Shown here piece by piece: positions 11,913 to 25,360 of a DNA stretch of 64,000 nucleotides. Each line of letters opens with the position of its first letter. Position 1 is the first letter of the stretch. The notes under the pieces were generated by a model, which made no database searches, had not been told where the DNA came from, and saw only the letters and a program-made list of their open reading frames with translations. The stretch comes from Rhytidiadelphus loreus (lineage: Eukaryota > Streptophyta > Bryopsida > Hypnales > Hylocomiaceae): the NCBI GenBank assembly GCA_947034895.1, contig OX344762.1, positions 70,860,981 to 70,924,980 of the forward strand, written 5' to 3'. The position numbers and the translations under genes are program-made.

Positions 11913-14900
11913 TTATAGATTGCTATCTAGAAGAAGTAGCTTCACTTCATCAAAGCTCAAACTTGGTGCATGTATATACTTGTCGTCTTTAGAGTTTGCC
12001 TTGCATATAAACCTAAAGATGTAATACAAATGCTTGCAGTTGACCCATGATTTCCTACTACCAAGTGCAGTTGTACTCATGGTGATGAAGTCTTCGCAGG
12101 TACAAGCAGGGAAGTCCGAAATTGTGATTCGATAGACCTTTTGGCAAGGAAAGATACCAGACATTAGAGTTATTACTCTACCATAGCCAGGGTATGGAAT
12201 AACAACTATGGATTCAATGACAACTTTCAAGTTCCGTACTGTCTCCCATTTGTTGCGGTGGTCAACTGTAGGTGCATTAGGGTTACGTCGAATGGTCCTC
12301 CCCAATCGCTTTGTGGGGTGCATGTCACCGTCAGATGGTTGCATATCGCTATCCAGTTGCTTTGGATGAAGCAAAGACACCTCTCTCACTATGCTTTCTT
12401 CATTAAAGAGGTGGAGTGTTGGTTCGCCTACCTCTTCAGTTTGCAATTGGAACCCTGCTTCCTCTAGAGAAAGTATCTCTGATTTGGTGAGAAGTGTCCC
12501 ACAAGCAACAGGCCACACATTTGGCAAAGAAGGCCAGTTGTGAACCCACTTGACCTTAGAGCCTCCTACGCAACGCAAAAGGTCGTCAGCACAAAACCAA
12601 AAATCAAAGTTGATGATGGCTTTGGTTCCATACTCTGTCATACGTCCGTTGTAAGTAGGTGCTGCTGTTCCACTCTTTTTCAACTTGTTTATTTTGGCCC
12701 CGCATTTCTTCTTCATCTCAACTTGAACTCCATGACAAGTCTTTCCTTCCTTCTTGCACCGTGCTATGTGCCACAAAGAAGGGTTGCAGTCTGTTTCAAA
12801 TACTTTGGTAGCATGAGGACGTAGGATGCTTGGTTCTCCTTCTTGTGTTGACATTGGCGTTGATGCGCCTGCTTCTGTGCGTGCTCTAATCGACCGAGTC
12901 TGAACTTGGGGTGTAGAAAATTTCACTGTATCATGGCGGTGTGAATCGCCATCTAATCTAGGTGGAAGATTTAATTTGCGCTTTGTGGAGCCAAATACTT
13001 CTTCACCTTCTAAGTGAGGAACCCGTGTAGTGAATAGGTCAGCACCTGGTAGTTTGGTGACGGCCTCAGCAAACTTTGCTGGATTTCTGGTTCGTCTTGC
13101 AGCTCGAAGGCGAAGTTCGTCTAAGTGGGGACCAGTGCCGGACGCATATCCTTGGAGGTATTGCCAGTAGTTAGTTGATTGCTGAATAGCCCACATCAAG
13201 TCATCCGTGGTGGCAACGTACAAGCAGGTTCCTCTCTTCCCAGACATTTGTAGCCACTTATTGTGAACTGTCTCTGCCAGATTGCATGAAGGCATTTCTG
13301 CTAGCTCCTCCAAGTTCAAGTTCTACACCACCAATAAGATTTTTAAGTACTCAGTAAGGCATCCTTGGTTCCGAAATGCCTATTTTAGAACTGGAAACTA
13401 TAGATGTTTAGATTAAATTTGTGCAGATTTTGAAGATATGAAGGAAAATAATCAAATATAAATCACATACATTTAAGATACTAAATTTTTTTGTTTTTGA
13501 ACAAGAGTTGAATAGTCAAAAAGAAAAAATTTAAATTTGAAGAGGCATGTGACTTACCAATTCTAGAAATCCACCCCACTGCCGGTATCGGAAATGCCAG
13601 AATCCAAGCCAATCATCGAGTTCTTGGAGAGAGTCCTCTGATGCAGCTCTTGAAGATAGCCACCAACCTTTGATTCCAAGGTATCTTTCTTCAGCTTCCG
13701 CCATCGACTTTGCATCCTTGTATTGTTTACAAAGGTTCTTGTGAGTTTCTTGGAACTTTGGTCGAATGAGCTTCTCTATGTGTCTGTTCAATGACGTCGT
13801 CCAATGAAATAGACAAGAGCGCTCTCGATCTTGCATTGGCTCTTGCTTGTTTCCACTTCCATATACCACACGAACAGCATGCCAGTTGGCCATTGCGTTG
13901 TCAGCCATGAAGCCTTTGAAATTTGTTGAAGAAATCCCGTGGCGTGCCATAACGGAGTTCAGGGATCTCCACATTTGCTCTTGTGATAGAGCATCCTCAC
14001 TCATCATGTCGCATACACAAATAGTTTGAACTCGACAGAACTCAGGGTCGTAGACACGGGCAGCCATTGACGTCCATCCCTTCACCCTCTTTACATAATC
14101 AAACATACACCAAGAGTTCTGTAAATCTCCACCATGTTGCATTCGCCTCACCAAATCCACCCCGCTTCCCGGACCTTCTTCAGACATCTTGAAAAGGTAA
14201 ACCTTATCCTTACCTTGGCCTGGAAATACGCTATCTTGGATAAAAGAATATGCACTTCTCATTTTTAATGAGATAATGTTGTCTATGGGTCCCCCACTTG
14301 TATTGTGACGGAAATTAGAGATGGTATTTTGAATACTAGGTGAACTGAGTATCCGAAACTTCTCCATCATTGTTTTGAGTGCCTCCCCTCGAAGGGGCTT
14401 TGGGTCACTCTGCTGTCCATCCTCATAAAATAATTCAGATGCAAGGAACTCTTTGCTAGCAGCAAGACTAATGGCTGAATTTGTAGCAGTCGGTGTTCTA
14501 GAGACTTCTTGACCAATCAGAGATGTTGTTCTCTCAACGGAGTCACGGCAAACGCCCCTACCTACAGGATGTTTGTGATCACCAATATGGATACAAACTC
14601 TTGGAAAACCATTCGAGTTTAAGACCCTATACATGCGACAAGGGCACAAAGACTTGCAAGAAGGTGACACTTTACAGATCCGACATACAAGATTGGACTT
14701 TATAGGAGATTGATTCCCCACAGCAAAGACAACAGGTGATGACCCCTCCCACTCGGTTTCATTTTGGTTTCCACCTCGTTGAACTCTAGGGCATACTGGA
14801 TTTTCACAAACTAGATGGCCAACACAAAATGAAGAGCGAAACTTCAGTCCAAAGTCATTAACAATGTTTGTAGTGTGTGTATGTGTCCAGTTGTGTCCAT

Positions 14901-15672
14901 CAAATCTTCGATCCATACCCTCTAGTTGTCGACCAACGGACAAGGAAGATGGTGACCTTGACAGACCAATAGAAGATGCCGGAGAAGAAAGAGGAGGTAA
15001 CTCAAAAAGTACATCTCCATTGAAAGACTGAGGAAGATGACGCACAGATTCACTACGAAGTTTATTCAAGTTCAAGAACTTCAACTTATTCCGTGCACGC
15101 GGGCGACTTTGCATATCTCTAAGGCACTCTAAAATACTGAGGAATTGTGATGCACCTTTGGTACCTATCTGAGGCAATGTGCTCCCATGAACACTCTGGT
15201 TCATCACCAAATTAGTTTCGTCGCCTATCTCAGGTATGGGAGACAACTTTCCACTTGCTTCATTGACAAGAATAGCATCATCATCTGAAGACTCAGTAAG
15301 ATCAATGTGGTCGTAATCCGTGGGCTCTACTTTGACACGAGTTCCCCAAGGTACTTGTGCAGTAGAGGTTGCAGACCCAAGTGTGAGAACTTCTGTTGAA
15401 CCTGACCTAATAACACTCGGAGTACCAAATGCATGGTACTTTCCAGGGGTGAGTCTCCAAACATCTCCTGCCTCATTCTTGAACTTTAGTTGTATGACAG
15501 TTGATACAATTTCTACTCCCTCGGAATCAAATAGCTCTTCTTCCACCCACATAGACTTCAATTGGAGATTGAACCTCACACTAAGAATTGAAGTAGATAC
15601 CCATGCTATACCATCATCTCCACAAGGAAATGAAATAGGGACGCTAGACCCGTCACCGCGAACCACTGCCAT
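11913..15672 (-). CDS. Mutator-like transposase gene with GCM1/WRKY-type and SWIM zinc fingers
   Basis: Two exons, 15672-13558 and 13322-11913, joined in phase 0 (donor TTG|GTAAGT, acceptor TGTAG|AA), giving about 1,174 residues with no internal stop. Around residues 325-370 there is a cysteine-rich segment ending in RVCIHIGDHKHP, the H-x-G-x-H-x-H-P pattern of GCM1/WRKY-type zinc fingers found in some Mutator-like transposases. Acidic residues of the RNase H-like core are plausible at CDMMSED (about residue 554) and FMADNAMANW (about 586). A SWIM finger (C-x-C...C-x-H: ACTCEDF and NCKHLYYIF) lies near residues 1112-1140. The open frame suggests either a young element or a domesticated gene. 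I did not find terminal inverted repeats or a 9-bp target duplication in the flanks. Confidence 0.68.
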
Positions 15673-16051
15673 GTCTATTCACCGATCAACATAAAAACTA
15701 CAAAGTGATGCTCCAACTTTTGCGCAATGGTGATAAAGCTAATGCCAAAGTTCTAAGATATATATTGAGGTAAATGATATGAATTTAGGCTTGATTATAT
15801 ATTAATGTTTTAATGGTTTGAACTTGATATTATATGATTTAGGCTTTATGGTTTTGAGTGCCGCCAACAATAGCGTAATTATATCTTGCCAGCTTGGGCA
15901 TTCATATGACAAGATGGTGTCACATATACAAATTATGACTTGGCAAAAGCCACCAAAACTAGTCCTTTCACAATATAGGTTTAATTGCTTCAAATCCAAG
16001 AATTTATGACAAATAGTTCAGTAGTTCTTAATGATTGTTTAGTACTACATA
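15673..16051. other. 5' flank of the Mutator-like gene
   Basis: AT-rich with no recognisable gene. It presumably contains the promoter of the divergent-side transposase gene, but no clear TATA box stands out. Confidence 0.35.
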
Positions 16052-16550
16052 CACTAGTAGAAAACAGGGTCAATTGTAACCAGTGAAAAAATGACTGGTG
16101 ACTGGGTCATTACTACCTCATGCTCAACAGTCATTAAAATGGCGCCAAAGCTGATGTGTCGTTGGGGTCAGTCATTTTGTAGTAACCAGTTTCAGTATTG
16201 GATGACGGGTAAATGAGAGTAGTGATGACAAAAGGTTTCATCTATGGGGCAGTCTGTGTTTTTTGAATTAGGTGCTGATGTGGACTACTTGGAGTCAATC
16301 TACAGTCACTTAGTCATATATTGATTGCAATGTGTGACTAGAATATAACTGAGATATGACTAACATTGAGACAACATGGAAATTCAAATTTTTAATTTCC
16401 CGTTATTGATTTCTATAATGGAATGGTTACATTGTAGTCATTTATGTGACTAATGACTTAACCGCATTAATCAGTGGACAATGGAGCAGTAGGGATGGCT
16501 TCAGGAGGCAATTCAAGGGGAGAACTTGCTGAGTATATACACTTTCTATA

Positions 16551-16806
16551 TACAACATATCTTATATATTAGAGGCTAGAGCTACTGGATTAAAAAATGC
16601 AAAATACATCATACCTTAATTATATATTAGGGGCTAGATTGGATGAAAAAATGTTAAATATAACATATCTTATATATTAGAGGCTAGAGTGGATTAAAAA
16701 ATGCTAAATACAACATACCTTATATATTAGAGGCTAGAGTGGATTAAAAAATGCTAAATACAACATATTTTACATATTAGAGGCTAGAGTGGATTAAAAA
16801 ATGGTA
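16551..16806. repeat. About 61 bp tandem repeat inside CACTA element 1
   Basis: Roughly four to five copies of a unit containing TTATATATTAGAGGCTAGAG and GGATTAAAAAATGCTAAATA, with the last copies nearly identical and the first ones diverged. Confidence 0.75.
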
Positions 16807-18002
16807 AATTAAAGAACATGAGGGAGCTCTCAGTAGTTGGAATTGAATAATCAAAGCTACATAAAGTTGCAATGGATTAAAATGCCGCACTTAATTAGAA
16901 AGTACATAATTTGTTCTATGTCATAAATTGAGTTGAGATGGTGAGTAAATGAGTGCAATATTCTATATATTTTTATTTATTTTCTTAAAACATTTCACAC
17001 AACATGTGCCCAAGGAGAAACTTTAAGGCCCAACAATTTTCATATTTATAATCTTAGGTATGTAATGGAAACTTGAAACTACTTCAATTTATCATTCATT
17101 AGAAAAAATATAACATAATTCATTTATTTTCAAACAAGAATTGATTTTGAATGCAAGAGCACTTGAATGAATCAATGATTCTGTTAAATTTATTACACAA
17201 TATACAATTATTACAATATATATGTGTTACACACTAGACATTTAAATTGTATATATAGATCTATGAAATTAAATGTAATACATATTCCATGCCAAGACAA
17301 AATTCAATGAATATATGTGTGGACCTTGGGGAGGCATTCCTTCTTAGAAAACATGATGGTGTATTATAACAAAATAACATTCTATTTTAAAGGGGGCTAT
17401 TTACTTGGTAGAATGAATTATATGACATGGTATTTTCTAAAATAATGATAAATGTTAGTATTTTGGGGCACCCTATTGGTATTTATAATTTCTCATTTCA
17501 GTTCTTTATAGACATATATTACTTATAAATAACTTTCTTACAATTGCATTTGAATTGTCAAAGTACATAGCAAATTTGTTAGCTACCACTACTTATAACC
17601 GTCCATGCTCTTTACATTTAGAATGAATATATGAATAACTCTATGAAGTGGTTTTGAAGTCATTCTCTAGTGATGTCTTCTTGTAGTGACATTTAAATGA
17701 CTCTGTCACTACTGTAGTCATTCACAATACAGTCATAAATTTAATACAATTCCAGACAGATGGACGGCTTAGATTGCATCTTGTTTGGGTAGTAAACCCT
17801 AAACTACATTTTAGGTCAGCCGCCTTTCAACTTACTCAACAATTGAAATTTATCATCTTGTATCTTATATGTAGATTTGTCATTGATTTGGTTCCCACAA
17901 GTTGCATCTACAAATGTTAAAGATGGACGGTGGAGATTTTGTCTCTCTCAATGACAATTAGGATTAGGTCAACCGCCGTCTCTTAAGTATAACCTCTTCC
18001 TC

Positions 18003-18330
18003 TTGCTACTAGCTTGTTCATCAGCCACTTCTCATTTTTTTCTTCTTGTTTTTGCCTTCCTCTTGCTTCTTGTTCAATGTTCATCAACTTCTTCTCATGT
18101 TTTCCTCTTGCTTTTGCCTACTTTCTTCTTGCTCATCAGCCTCTTCTCAATTTTTCCTCTTGTTTTTGCCTTCTTCTTACTTCTTGTTCAATATTCATCA
18201 ACCTATTCTCATGTTTTCTTCTTGCTTTTGCTTCCTTTCTTCTTGCTCATCAACCTCTTTTCATTTTTTCTTCTTGTTTTTGCCTCCTTGCTTCTTGATC
18301 ATCAACCTTGTTTCAATTTTTCCAGCCTCT
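18003..18330. repeat. CTTCTTG-rich tandem repeats inside CACTA element 1
   Basis: About two and a half copies of a roughly 125-130 bp unit rich in TTCTTCTTG and CTCATCA. Long open frames in all three forward frames here come from the pyrimidine-rich repeat and are not a gene. Confidence 0.65.
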
Positions 18331-18784
18331 TGCTTCTTTGTGACTACAGGTTTAGGTCAGCCGCCTCCTACTTGCTGCAGTATTTACATCTTTGAGTACT
18401 TCTATTGTTTGTTGTTGGTTCTTTGTTGCTTGTTGCTATCTTCTTGCTTTTTGTTGTTCACCATTTTTTCCATCTAAAGAGTTCTTTAAATTAGGTTAGT
18501 TTAGTAGGTGAGTTCAGGTAGTTTAGATGAGTTTTGCAGGTGAGTTCAAGTAGTTTAGGTGACTCTTGTAGGTGAGTTCAGGTAGTTCAAGTGACTTTTG
18601 CAATTTTACATCAGGTGATTTCTATATTTTTTTGGTGGAATGGTGGTTGTTGCTTGATTTTGGTTTTGTAATGTATTCTTTATTAGATATGCTCTTCTCA
18701 TTTTCAATTGGTGGTTTGTTGCAGTTTTCAATGGAACAACAAACAAAAGAAGATTCAAGATTAGAAAGAAGAAGTATGAACAAC

Positions 18785-18930
18785 ATATGGCGTATATAAT
18801 TACTATGAAGTAACTAACAACATATGACCTAAACAACATATGGCGTATACAATTACTATGAAGTAACTAATATATGACCTAAATAACATATGGCATATAC
18901 AATTACTATAAAGTAACTAATATATGACTT
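18785..18930. repeat. About 55-60 bp tandem repeat inside CACTA element 1
   Basis: Three copies of a unit with ACATATGGCGTATA and AATTACTATGAAGTAACTAA. It continues into the subterminal region with the AATGACT motifs. Confidence 0.65.
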
Positions 18931-19585
18931 CACACCGCATCACAGTCATATGGTGGGGCATGTTGATGAATCACTCCTCTAGACACCCTCTTTTCCAAAA
19001 ATTACTCTAAAAAGACTGAAGCCTTCCGTGAAATTACTACACCTCACCAAAGAATGACTCAAAAATGACTAAGTCACCCCTATGTAATGACTACAAAATG
19101 ACTGGAACAGCAATGTCCAAGAGTGTCCAGATCATGAAAATGATTATAATTTAGCCACGTCATCACCTACAATATCCACTAGAAAAATGCCATGTGTACA
19201 TGCCACGTGTATATGCCGTGACAAGTCAACTATCCCATATTATCACAGGGCAATGAACTTTCGGATGAGGAAATGGATGACAAAAAATAAATGACTGCCT
19301 TTGCCGAAATTACGCGTCCTAAATTACAGGGATTCAAATTCTGCAGGACAGTAATTCTGCAGTCATAAGTGACCTAAATGACTGGTTTTGTAGTCATAAA
19401 CACCAGTAATTGATAGCCCCTTTTTCTACTAGTGATATTTGAATTTGTTTTTGTCTTGATTTTACTTCATTGATTGGATGAGATTACATTCATCACACAA
19501 GAGTGATGCCATATAATGGAGAATTTATAGAGTTGCCAAGGAAGAAGTTCATTTAGTTTTCTTATATTGCATGTGGATGTAGGGA

Positions 19586-19894
19586 TGCCAGAGGATTCTT
19601 GTAGAAAGAGACGTAAGGCTGGTTTGCTTTATTCTAGCAAAAAACAGTTAGAGAAAGCAAAGATGGTTAGACGCTTGCATAGAGCTAATGGAATTGATAT
19701 AAGTAGCACTATTCAGACCTTGTCCTATGAGAATCATGGAATTGAAGTTGGGGATTTCCAGTCTGGGGAGAGTTCAACACAGAATAGTGATGGAACTAAC
19801 ACTGCTAAGCTTGACAGTGTCGATGAGAATGAAGAGAACGTACGCCAATCAAATGCAACAAGGAGTGTTGTTTCTCTTACAAGTGCAAATTTTG
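19586..19894 (+). CDS. Possible exon of an unrecognised gene
   Basis: An ATG follows an acceptor-like GATGTAG|GG at 19583, and the frame stays open to a strong donor, AATTTT|GTAAGT, at 19894/19895. The product starts with a basic helix-like stretch (RKRRKAGLLYSSKKQLEKAK) and then becomes acidic and Ser/Asn-rich. I do not recognise it and found no partner exon. It could be a 5' exon of the gene that starts at 20.8 kb, or a captured fragment. Confidence 0.3.
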
Positions 19895-19924
19895 TAAGTT
19901 CATTCTTCCATTGCTTCAATTAGA

Positions 19925-20698
19925 GTTAAAGTAAAATAGATTGTATAGAAGCAATGTTTGTTTAATTAAATGCCTATTGTAACATCGATTTGCATTCTAA
20001 AAAGTACACCAAATGATGTTCTTATGTAGATATATAGTTGTGCCTATTTGTTTGGAATTACACACGTAGGGTCTAATGTTTTCTAAGATGGAAAGACCTT
20101 TAAGAAATGGAAAACATCAATTACGTATGGATAATATATTAGTTATTGTTATAAAGTGATTGATATTGATTTGGATATGAAATAATAGACATATACTAAT
20201 TTAGATATTAAATAATATACAATATGAAACTATTGTTGACATTGTTTTATAAATCTCATCACTAGGATTTTAGGTGTAGCTTTCATAATTTTTTTTTTCT
20301 ATCATTATACATGTTAATATCAAATAGTCCACATTGGATAGATTGGAGACAATTTCAAAGGTAGTATTTTAAAAGCTAGAGAAAAACTATATCATTGGAC
20401 TTCCTTATGAAATGATAGCTCTAGCAATACACCAAGTACACTAAAAAGTTTATCAGTATCGCTTCCATATTTTAGACTAATTTTCATTTTGAATTTTTAA
20501 AATATCCTAAATTACTAAGACATATAGTTAAGGAATGGATTCCAAAATCAATAACAAATTACTCTTTTTTTAAAAAGAGGACTTCAATCACTTGCTCCCT
20601 TCATTTTTCACATTTTTTTTAATGTAGTAAAATATTTAATAATTTAATAATCATTAAACCATAATGAAATTCATCAAGCTGACTGAGTAAATTGCCTC
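19925..20698. other. AT-rich spacer
   Basis: AT-rich DNA upstream of the second ParB/methyltransferase gene. No gene or repeat family recognised. Confidence 0.4.
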
Positions 20699-20748
20699 AA
20701 AACCCTAATTGAGGGTTTACTTGCTGCCACTTGTTTCCAAACCCTAAA
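20699..20748 (+). promoter_or_regulatory. Telo-box motifs in the promoter of the 20.8 kb gene
   Basis: AAACCCTAA occurs at about 20700, the reverse form GAGGGTTTA at 20711, and AAACCCTAAA at 20739-20748. They lie 60-110 bp upstream of the first ATG (20811). Telo-boxes of this kind are typical of plant promoters and 5' leaders, especially of housekeeping and meristem genes. The cluster argues that this gene had or has a plant-type promoter of its own. Confidence 0.6.
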
Positions 20749-22689
20749 GGCTTTCCCTATTGTTGGAGCCGCGTGAATCTGAAGATTTCATTTATTCTCG
20801 TATACAGAAAATGGATCATCGTGCTTGCTTATCGACAAAGGAGCTGGAGCAAACGGAGGGTAGAGGAGGTGACGAGCAATCTGCCTCTGCAATTTCGGTG
20901 AGTCTTCAAATCAATTCCTTTATTTTTGTGGGTTTGCTGTGGATGTCAAAGGTTGAAGAGAGTGTTACGGCTTAGGGTTTGGAGGCTTTGATTTGCAAAT
21001 TCAGTTCTACGTTTTGTAGCGACATGATTAGCATTTTACAATTTAGGGCTTCAGTTCTCTTGCGCCTCCTCGGAACCCGAATAGGCCAAGGTTTGTTCCG
21101 AAGAGTGTGTGTTCTGTTCCGAAGAGCCTTAGGAGAGCTTGACTGTGTGAATCTGGTTTCGAAGTGCGTGTGTTCTGTTTAGAAGAGCCTAACTGCGTGA
21201 ATCCGGTTCCGAAGAACGTGTGTTCTGTCCCGAAGAGCCTTAGGAGAGTCTAACTACGTGAATCCGGTATATACATGCTTTGACCTTTGCGGCGTCGAGG
21301 AGCTTGTGAGACTCAAGCAATTTGTTGAAATTTCAAATTTTAGTAGTTCATGCCTCTCTAGATCCTGAGGAGTGGTACAAGGGATTCGAGGAGCACGCTT
21401 AGATAAGAAAGCCGACTTTGGGATATCATAGTCGATTCAAGATTTGCCGTTTTTAAATTTGTGATTTTCTTAAGGAGACTCCAATTTAAAAGTTACTTGT
21501 GTGTTTAGATAGGTATATATAACTAAGATTTTCAATTTGAAAAGAATCTTGTAGTAGATTAACTACACTCTATTATTTAAATTGATAAAAGTATGACACT
21601 TGAATTTCTAGCAGTCGCAACATTTCAGGAAGCATCTAACTTCTTTTTTTACATTCTCTCCTTGAATCTCCCGAGAAAATGAAATTCAACTTTTGAGGGA
21701 AATTTGGCCCTTCAAAATTCAAAAGTTATGTCGCAAGGCCAAGTAGCTGCATATACGTCCTTTTGGCCTTTCTCTTCGAGACTCATAGGTTAGTGATTGC
21801 ATTTGTTTACCATTGTACTAGAATGCTTAGCACCAGTACACTCTAGCCCAAGAACTTTTGTAACGCTCTCATTAGTCCTGTTAGAACTACAAAACACTAC
21901 TTCTTCAACAGTGCAGGTTTCATCATATGAAAATATAATACCATTGCCATTGTCTCCAAACTTGGTCAAAGATGCTATAAGCTTATAGTCTGTGGGTGAT
22001 AATGTTTCTATAGGCTATGGCAATGAAAACACTAGAAGATATTTGTTTGGAAACATGATTTGCATATGATGACTCAAAATTTAAATAGCTAAGCTACTAG
22101 TGTCATTTGTATTGTAAGTTCTTTAGTTTGTATTGGTTTGTTGAACATATCTTACTTTGAAGCCAAAATCCAATTTAAGAATTCACTTCAATGATTTGTT
22201 GTTCATATGGTAGAACCAAAGTCAATCAACATCTATTTTGAACATCTATTCAAACAGTTTGTAGTTATAAGTTGATAAAGGTAGGTAAATTACAGATAGT
22301 AAGAAAAAATAAAAGATTGTGAGATATATTTGAAGAGTCAAGAGTCAAGGCCTTGTAGAAGAAGGTGCACAATTGTGCACAAAGAAGGAGAGTACATTCA
22401 AGAGTTATAGTAAAATTTAATATTTTCATTTAGACATATTTGAAACAAGTTTTGACATACAATCTTTCTGTGCTTATTTGATCAGTCAATTGGATTGTCA
22501 AATTATGTACCAATTTCAATTAGTGAAGGCAATGTTCATTTACTTTTTTGGTAATAGTCATGTCATTCACTTGAAGGATGGTTAAGGATTTCATTTACAT
22601 TGACCGACCATGCTAACAAGAATGTTTGGTAAAATTGTGCCACTGCACTACATTTCATCATTGGGCAATGTGGGATCATAATGTGAAGT

Positions 22690-22890
22690 CCTTATTGATC
22701 CTTCACATGCTTATTGATATTTATTGATCCTTCGTGTACTTGGGAATTATAGTAATTGATCCTTCATGTCTTTGAAAATTATAAGAATTGATCCTTCATA
22801 TGTTTAGGAATTGTAGGAATTGGATAATTGATCCTTCATGTCCTTAGGAATTGTAAAAACTCATCCTTCATGTGCTTGAGAATTGTGGGA
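22690..22890 (+). repeat. 30-36 bp minisatellite in intron 1-2
   Basis: About six degenerate copies of a unit containing ATTGATCCTTCATGTGCTT and GGAATTGTA. It lies just upstream of the small exon at 22946-23002. Confidence 0.65.
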
Positions 22891-24989
22891 AATTAACAAT
22901 TCTCATTGGGTGTATATAGCTCATGGTTTTTTACTTGTAATTCAGATCCACTCATTGTGTGGAAAGGCGAAGGAGATTTCAATGGACGATATCAATGTTG
23001 AGGTTTGAAGCTCTTCATTTGTTTTGAATTGGATCTAGCTTCTTTAGGTAAAGAAACATGTATGTAGTAGTAGCAATCATTTTTGAATCGTGGATAACTT
23101 ATAGAGTTTCATGCACTAGCACAATTTTAATTTTCCATTAGCTAATTAATTGGAAAAAAATTGAACTTATATTCTCGTAAGGTTGTTCATTGTAGTGCCT
23201 TATTTTATTGGAATGTATGGAATTTGTGGATTATTCAAAGCAATTAATAAATGGAAATGTTGACCATACTTAGAGATTTACATTGGGTAAGAAGAAATTA
23301 GATGTTGGATTTGGAATTACAATGTGAGTGAGGATACTTCATCGTTGGTAACCATTTGTTATGTTAACATCTTGGACAAGAATATTTTGGCTTGATTGTG
23401 TTTCTATTTTGGGGGTATTCTAGAGTTCATTTTAGAACCCTAATTGCTCCTCGGAACCCAGTAACAGTGTTGAAGGGCCAAGGAGGGTTCATAGGGGCTT
23501 GTGAAGCATTCATTCACTCATATCAAAGTTTTGATTAAAATAATAATATTAGGATTTTGATGGAAAATGAACCTACATTTCCATTTCTATCATTAATTTA
23601 AATATAGTCACTTTTAGTTCTATAAGAATATAGCAAAAACATTTTTTGGGTTCAACTGTCCAACATAAAACTTGATAGGGTTTAAAATGAAGAACTTTGT
23701 GGTTTGTTTTAAGTTCTAGATTGGTCATTGGTAGCCTATTACTTTCTATAGTGTTTTCAAGGTATAAAAGGATTTGCTTTTCTAAAAATCTAAGTAGTCT
23801 CACGGATTACACTTGCATTGTAATTGGATTAAGGTAATGGACATTGGTGTGGGCAAGCTCATTGATGAATCGGATCTTGGCATATCCAAGAATGTTTCAA
23901 TTGCAGTAGATGAAGAGGCTCAGTGTTCGGTGAGTTCCAAAATTTCCTTTTAGTTTACATATTGATTTCTATCAACCGGATTTACAATCTACTTATATAG
24001 GATTGCGTAAAATTTAAATTTGGGTACCTAAAACCGTCCTTGAACTTCAAGAGTTGGACTTGGATTCCAATCTTGCTACCGTGGCTCACGAATAGTGATT
24101 TAGATTAGGAATAAGGTACTTGTGTAGGTTCATGGATTCACTTCTCAAGCCCGAGCCACTTCTCTAGAATTATGACAGCTTTACTTTCATGTGCTTACTC
24201 CTCACATCCAAATAGTCCAAGATCCCTAAGGCTCTTCTTGGGTTCCAAGGAGCACATATTATCTAAAAAATTGGGGCTAATATCTCCATTTTCTTCTCTA
24301 TTGGTGTTCTCAATCTTTAAATTGGGTGTTGTTGTAATTGGGAGCTTGTAATTTTTAAAAATCCATGTCTATTTTAGAGCGAAATTGACCTTCTTAGATT
24401 TCGAGGCTTTGTAAGAAAGTTCTGGTATTACAAGTCCATGGCAATAAATTGAAGATCTAATGTTAATTCACTAAATTGTTGCAAAAGTGGAGACATTTGT
24501 TGAGGCAAAAAATTTCTTTAAGAGTTCAAGTGTGGTCAAATTTGTACAATTGGATTCCGAGTTGCAAGAACTTGGATCCACAAAAACTATGAGTGAGATT
24601 AAATAATATCAAACTATTTGCTATTTTTTTATGCACCTGTCTTAATCAAACCTGAATTCCTCATTCTTGCTAGTTGCTATTTGTTCCTTCCAACTATTGA
24701 GTTGATTAAAAACTTGAATGCTACATTGTTTTTCTTATGGCCATGTTTGTTGTTTTAATTTTGATTTGTTTCTTGTTAGATGCTTGGCAATCATGGGCCA
24801 CAAAACATTGAAGATGCTACAACCTCCATTTCTACATTGCTTGAAACAACAAATGGAGATCTTCATCAAACTATGACAGAGCAGGTAATCGTGGAGTATT
24901 CACTACAATGTCACTTGATGTGGATATTTGGATTTATAATTTCTAGAGGCATCTTTGTCATTTATCAATTTAGAGTTTAATGTTAAAAT

Positions 24990-25360
24990 AAAAGAGCCTC
25001 CTCGGAACCCGAAGACCCCCACCAGGATTCCGAGGAGGTTCTAAGAGGGATTGCCTCCCTCCTCAGACTTTGCTCCTCAGAACCCAAAGACCTCCACCGG
25101 GATTCCGAGGAGGTTCTAAAAGGGATTGCCTCCCTCCTCAGACTTTGCTCCTCGGAACTCGAAGACCCCCACTGGGATTCCGAGGAGGTTCTTTTAGGTT
25201 CCGAGGAGAGATTGTCTCCCTCTTAAGACTTTGCTCCTTGGAACCCAATGACTCCTATTAAGATTCCGAAGAGGTCCCTTTGGATTTTTCGGAGCAGTTG
25301 TTTCTTTCTGAAAATTGCTCTTTGGATCTTGAAGATCCCCATTGGGATTCCGAGGAGACC
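24990..25360 (+). repeat. Tandem array of CCTCGGAACC hairpin units in an intron
   Basis: Four to five copies with a period of about 75-90 bp. Each holds CTCCTCGGAACCCGAAGAC followed by GGGATTCCGAGGAGG, so CTCCTCGGAA and TTCCGAGGAG can pair across each unit. The array is in the intron between exons 24780-24884 and 25575-26151 of the second ParB/methyltransferase gene. Confidence 0.8.

Larger units (their letters stand above)
16052..19434. mobile_element. Non-autonomous CACTA (En/Spm-type) element, 3.38 kb
   Basis: The left end reads CACTAGTAGAAAACAGGG and the right end reads CCCCTTTTTCTACTAGTG. These are imperfect terminal inverted repeats beginning with CACTA. The flanking trinucleotide ATA is duplicated (16049-16051 and 19435-19437), matching the 3-bp target duplication of this superfamily. 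Subterminal regions repeat AATGACT/AGTCATT motifs on both strands, as expected for transposase-binding sites. There is no transposase frame inside. The interior is made of minisatellites and a low-complexity TTCTTCTTG region. Confidence 0.88.

Noticed and set aside
18003..18477. Hydrophobic Ser/Phe/Leu-rich proteins in three frames
   Set aside because: They come from a pyrimidine-rich tandem repeat inside a CACTA element, with no start context or homology.
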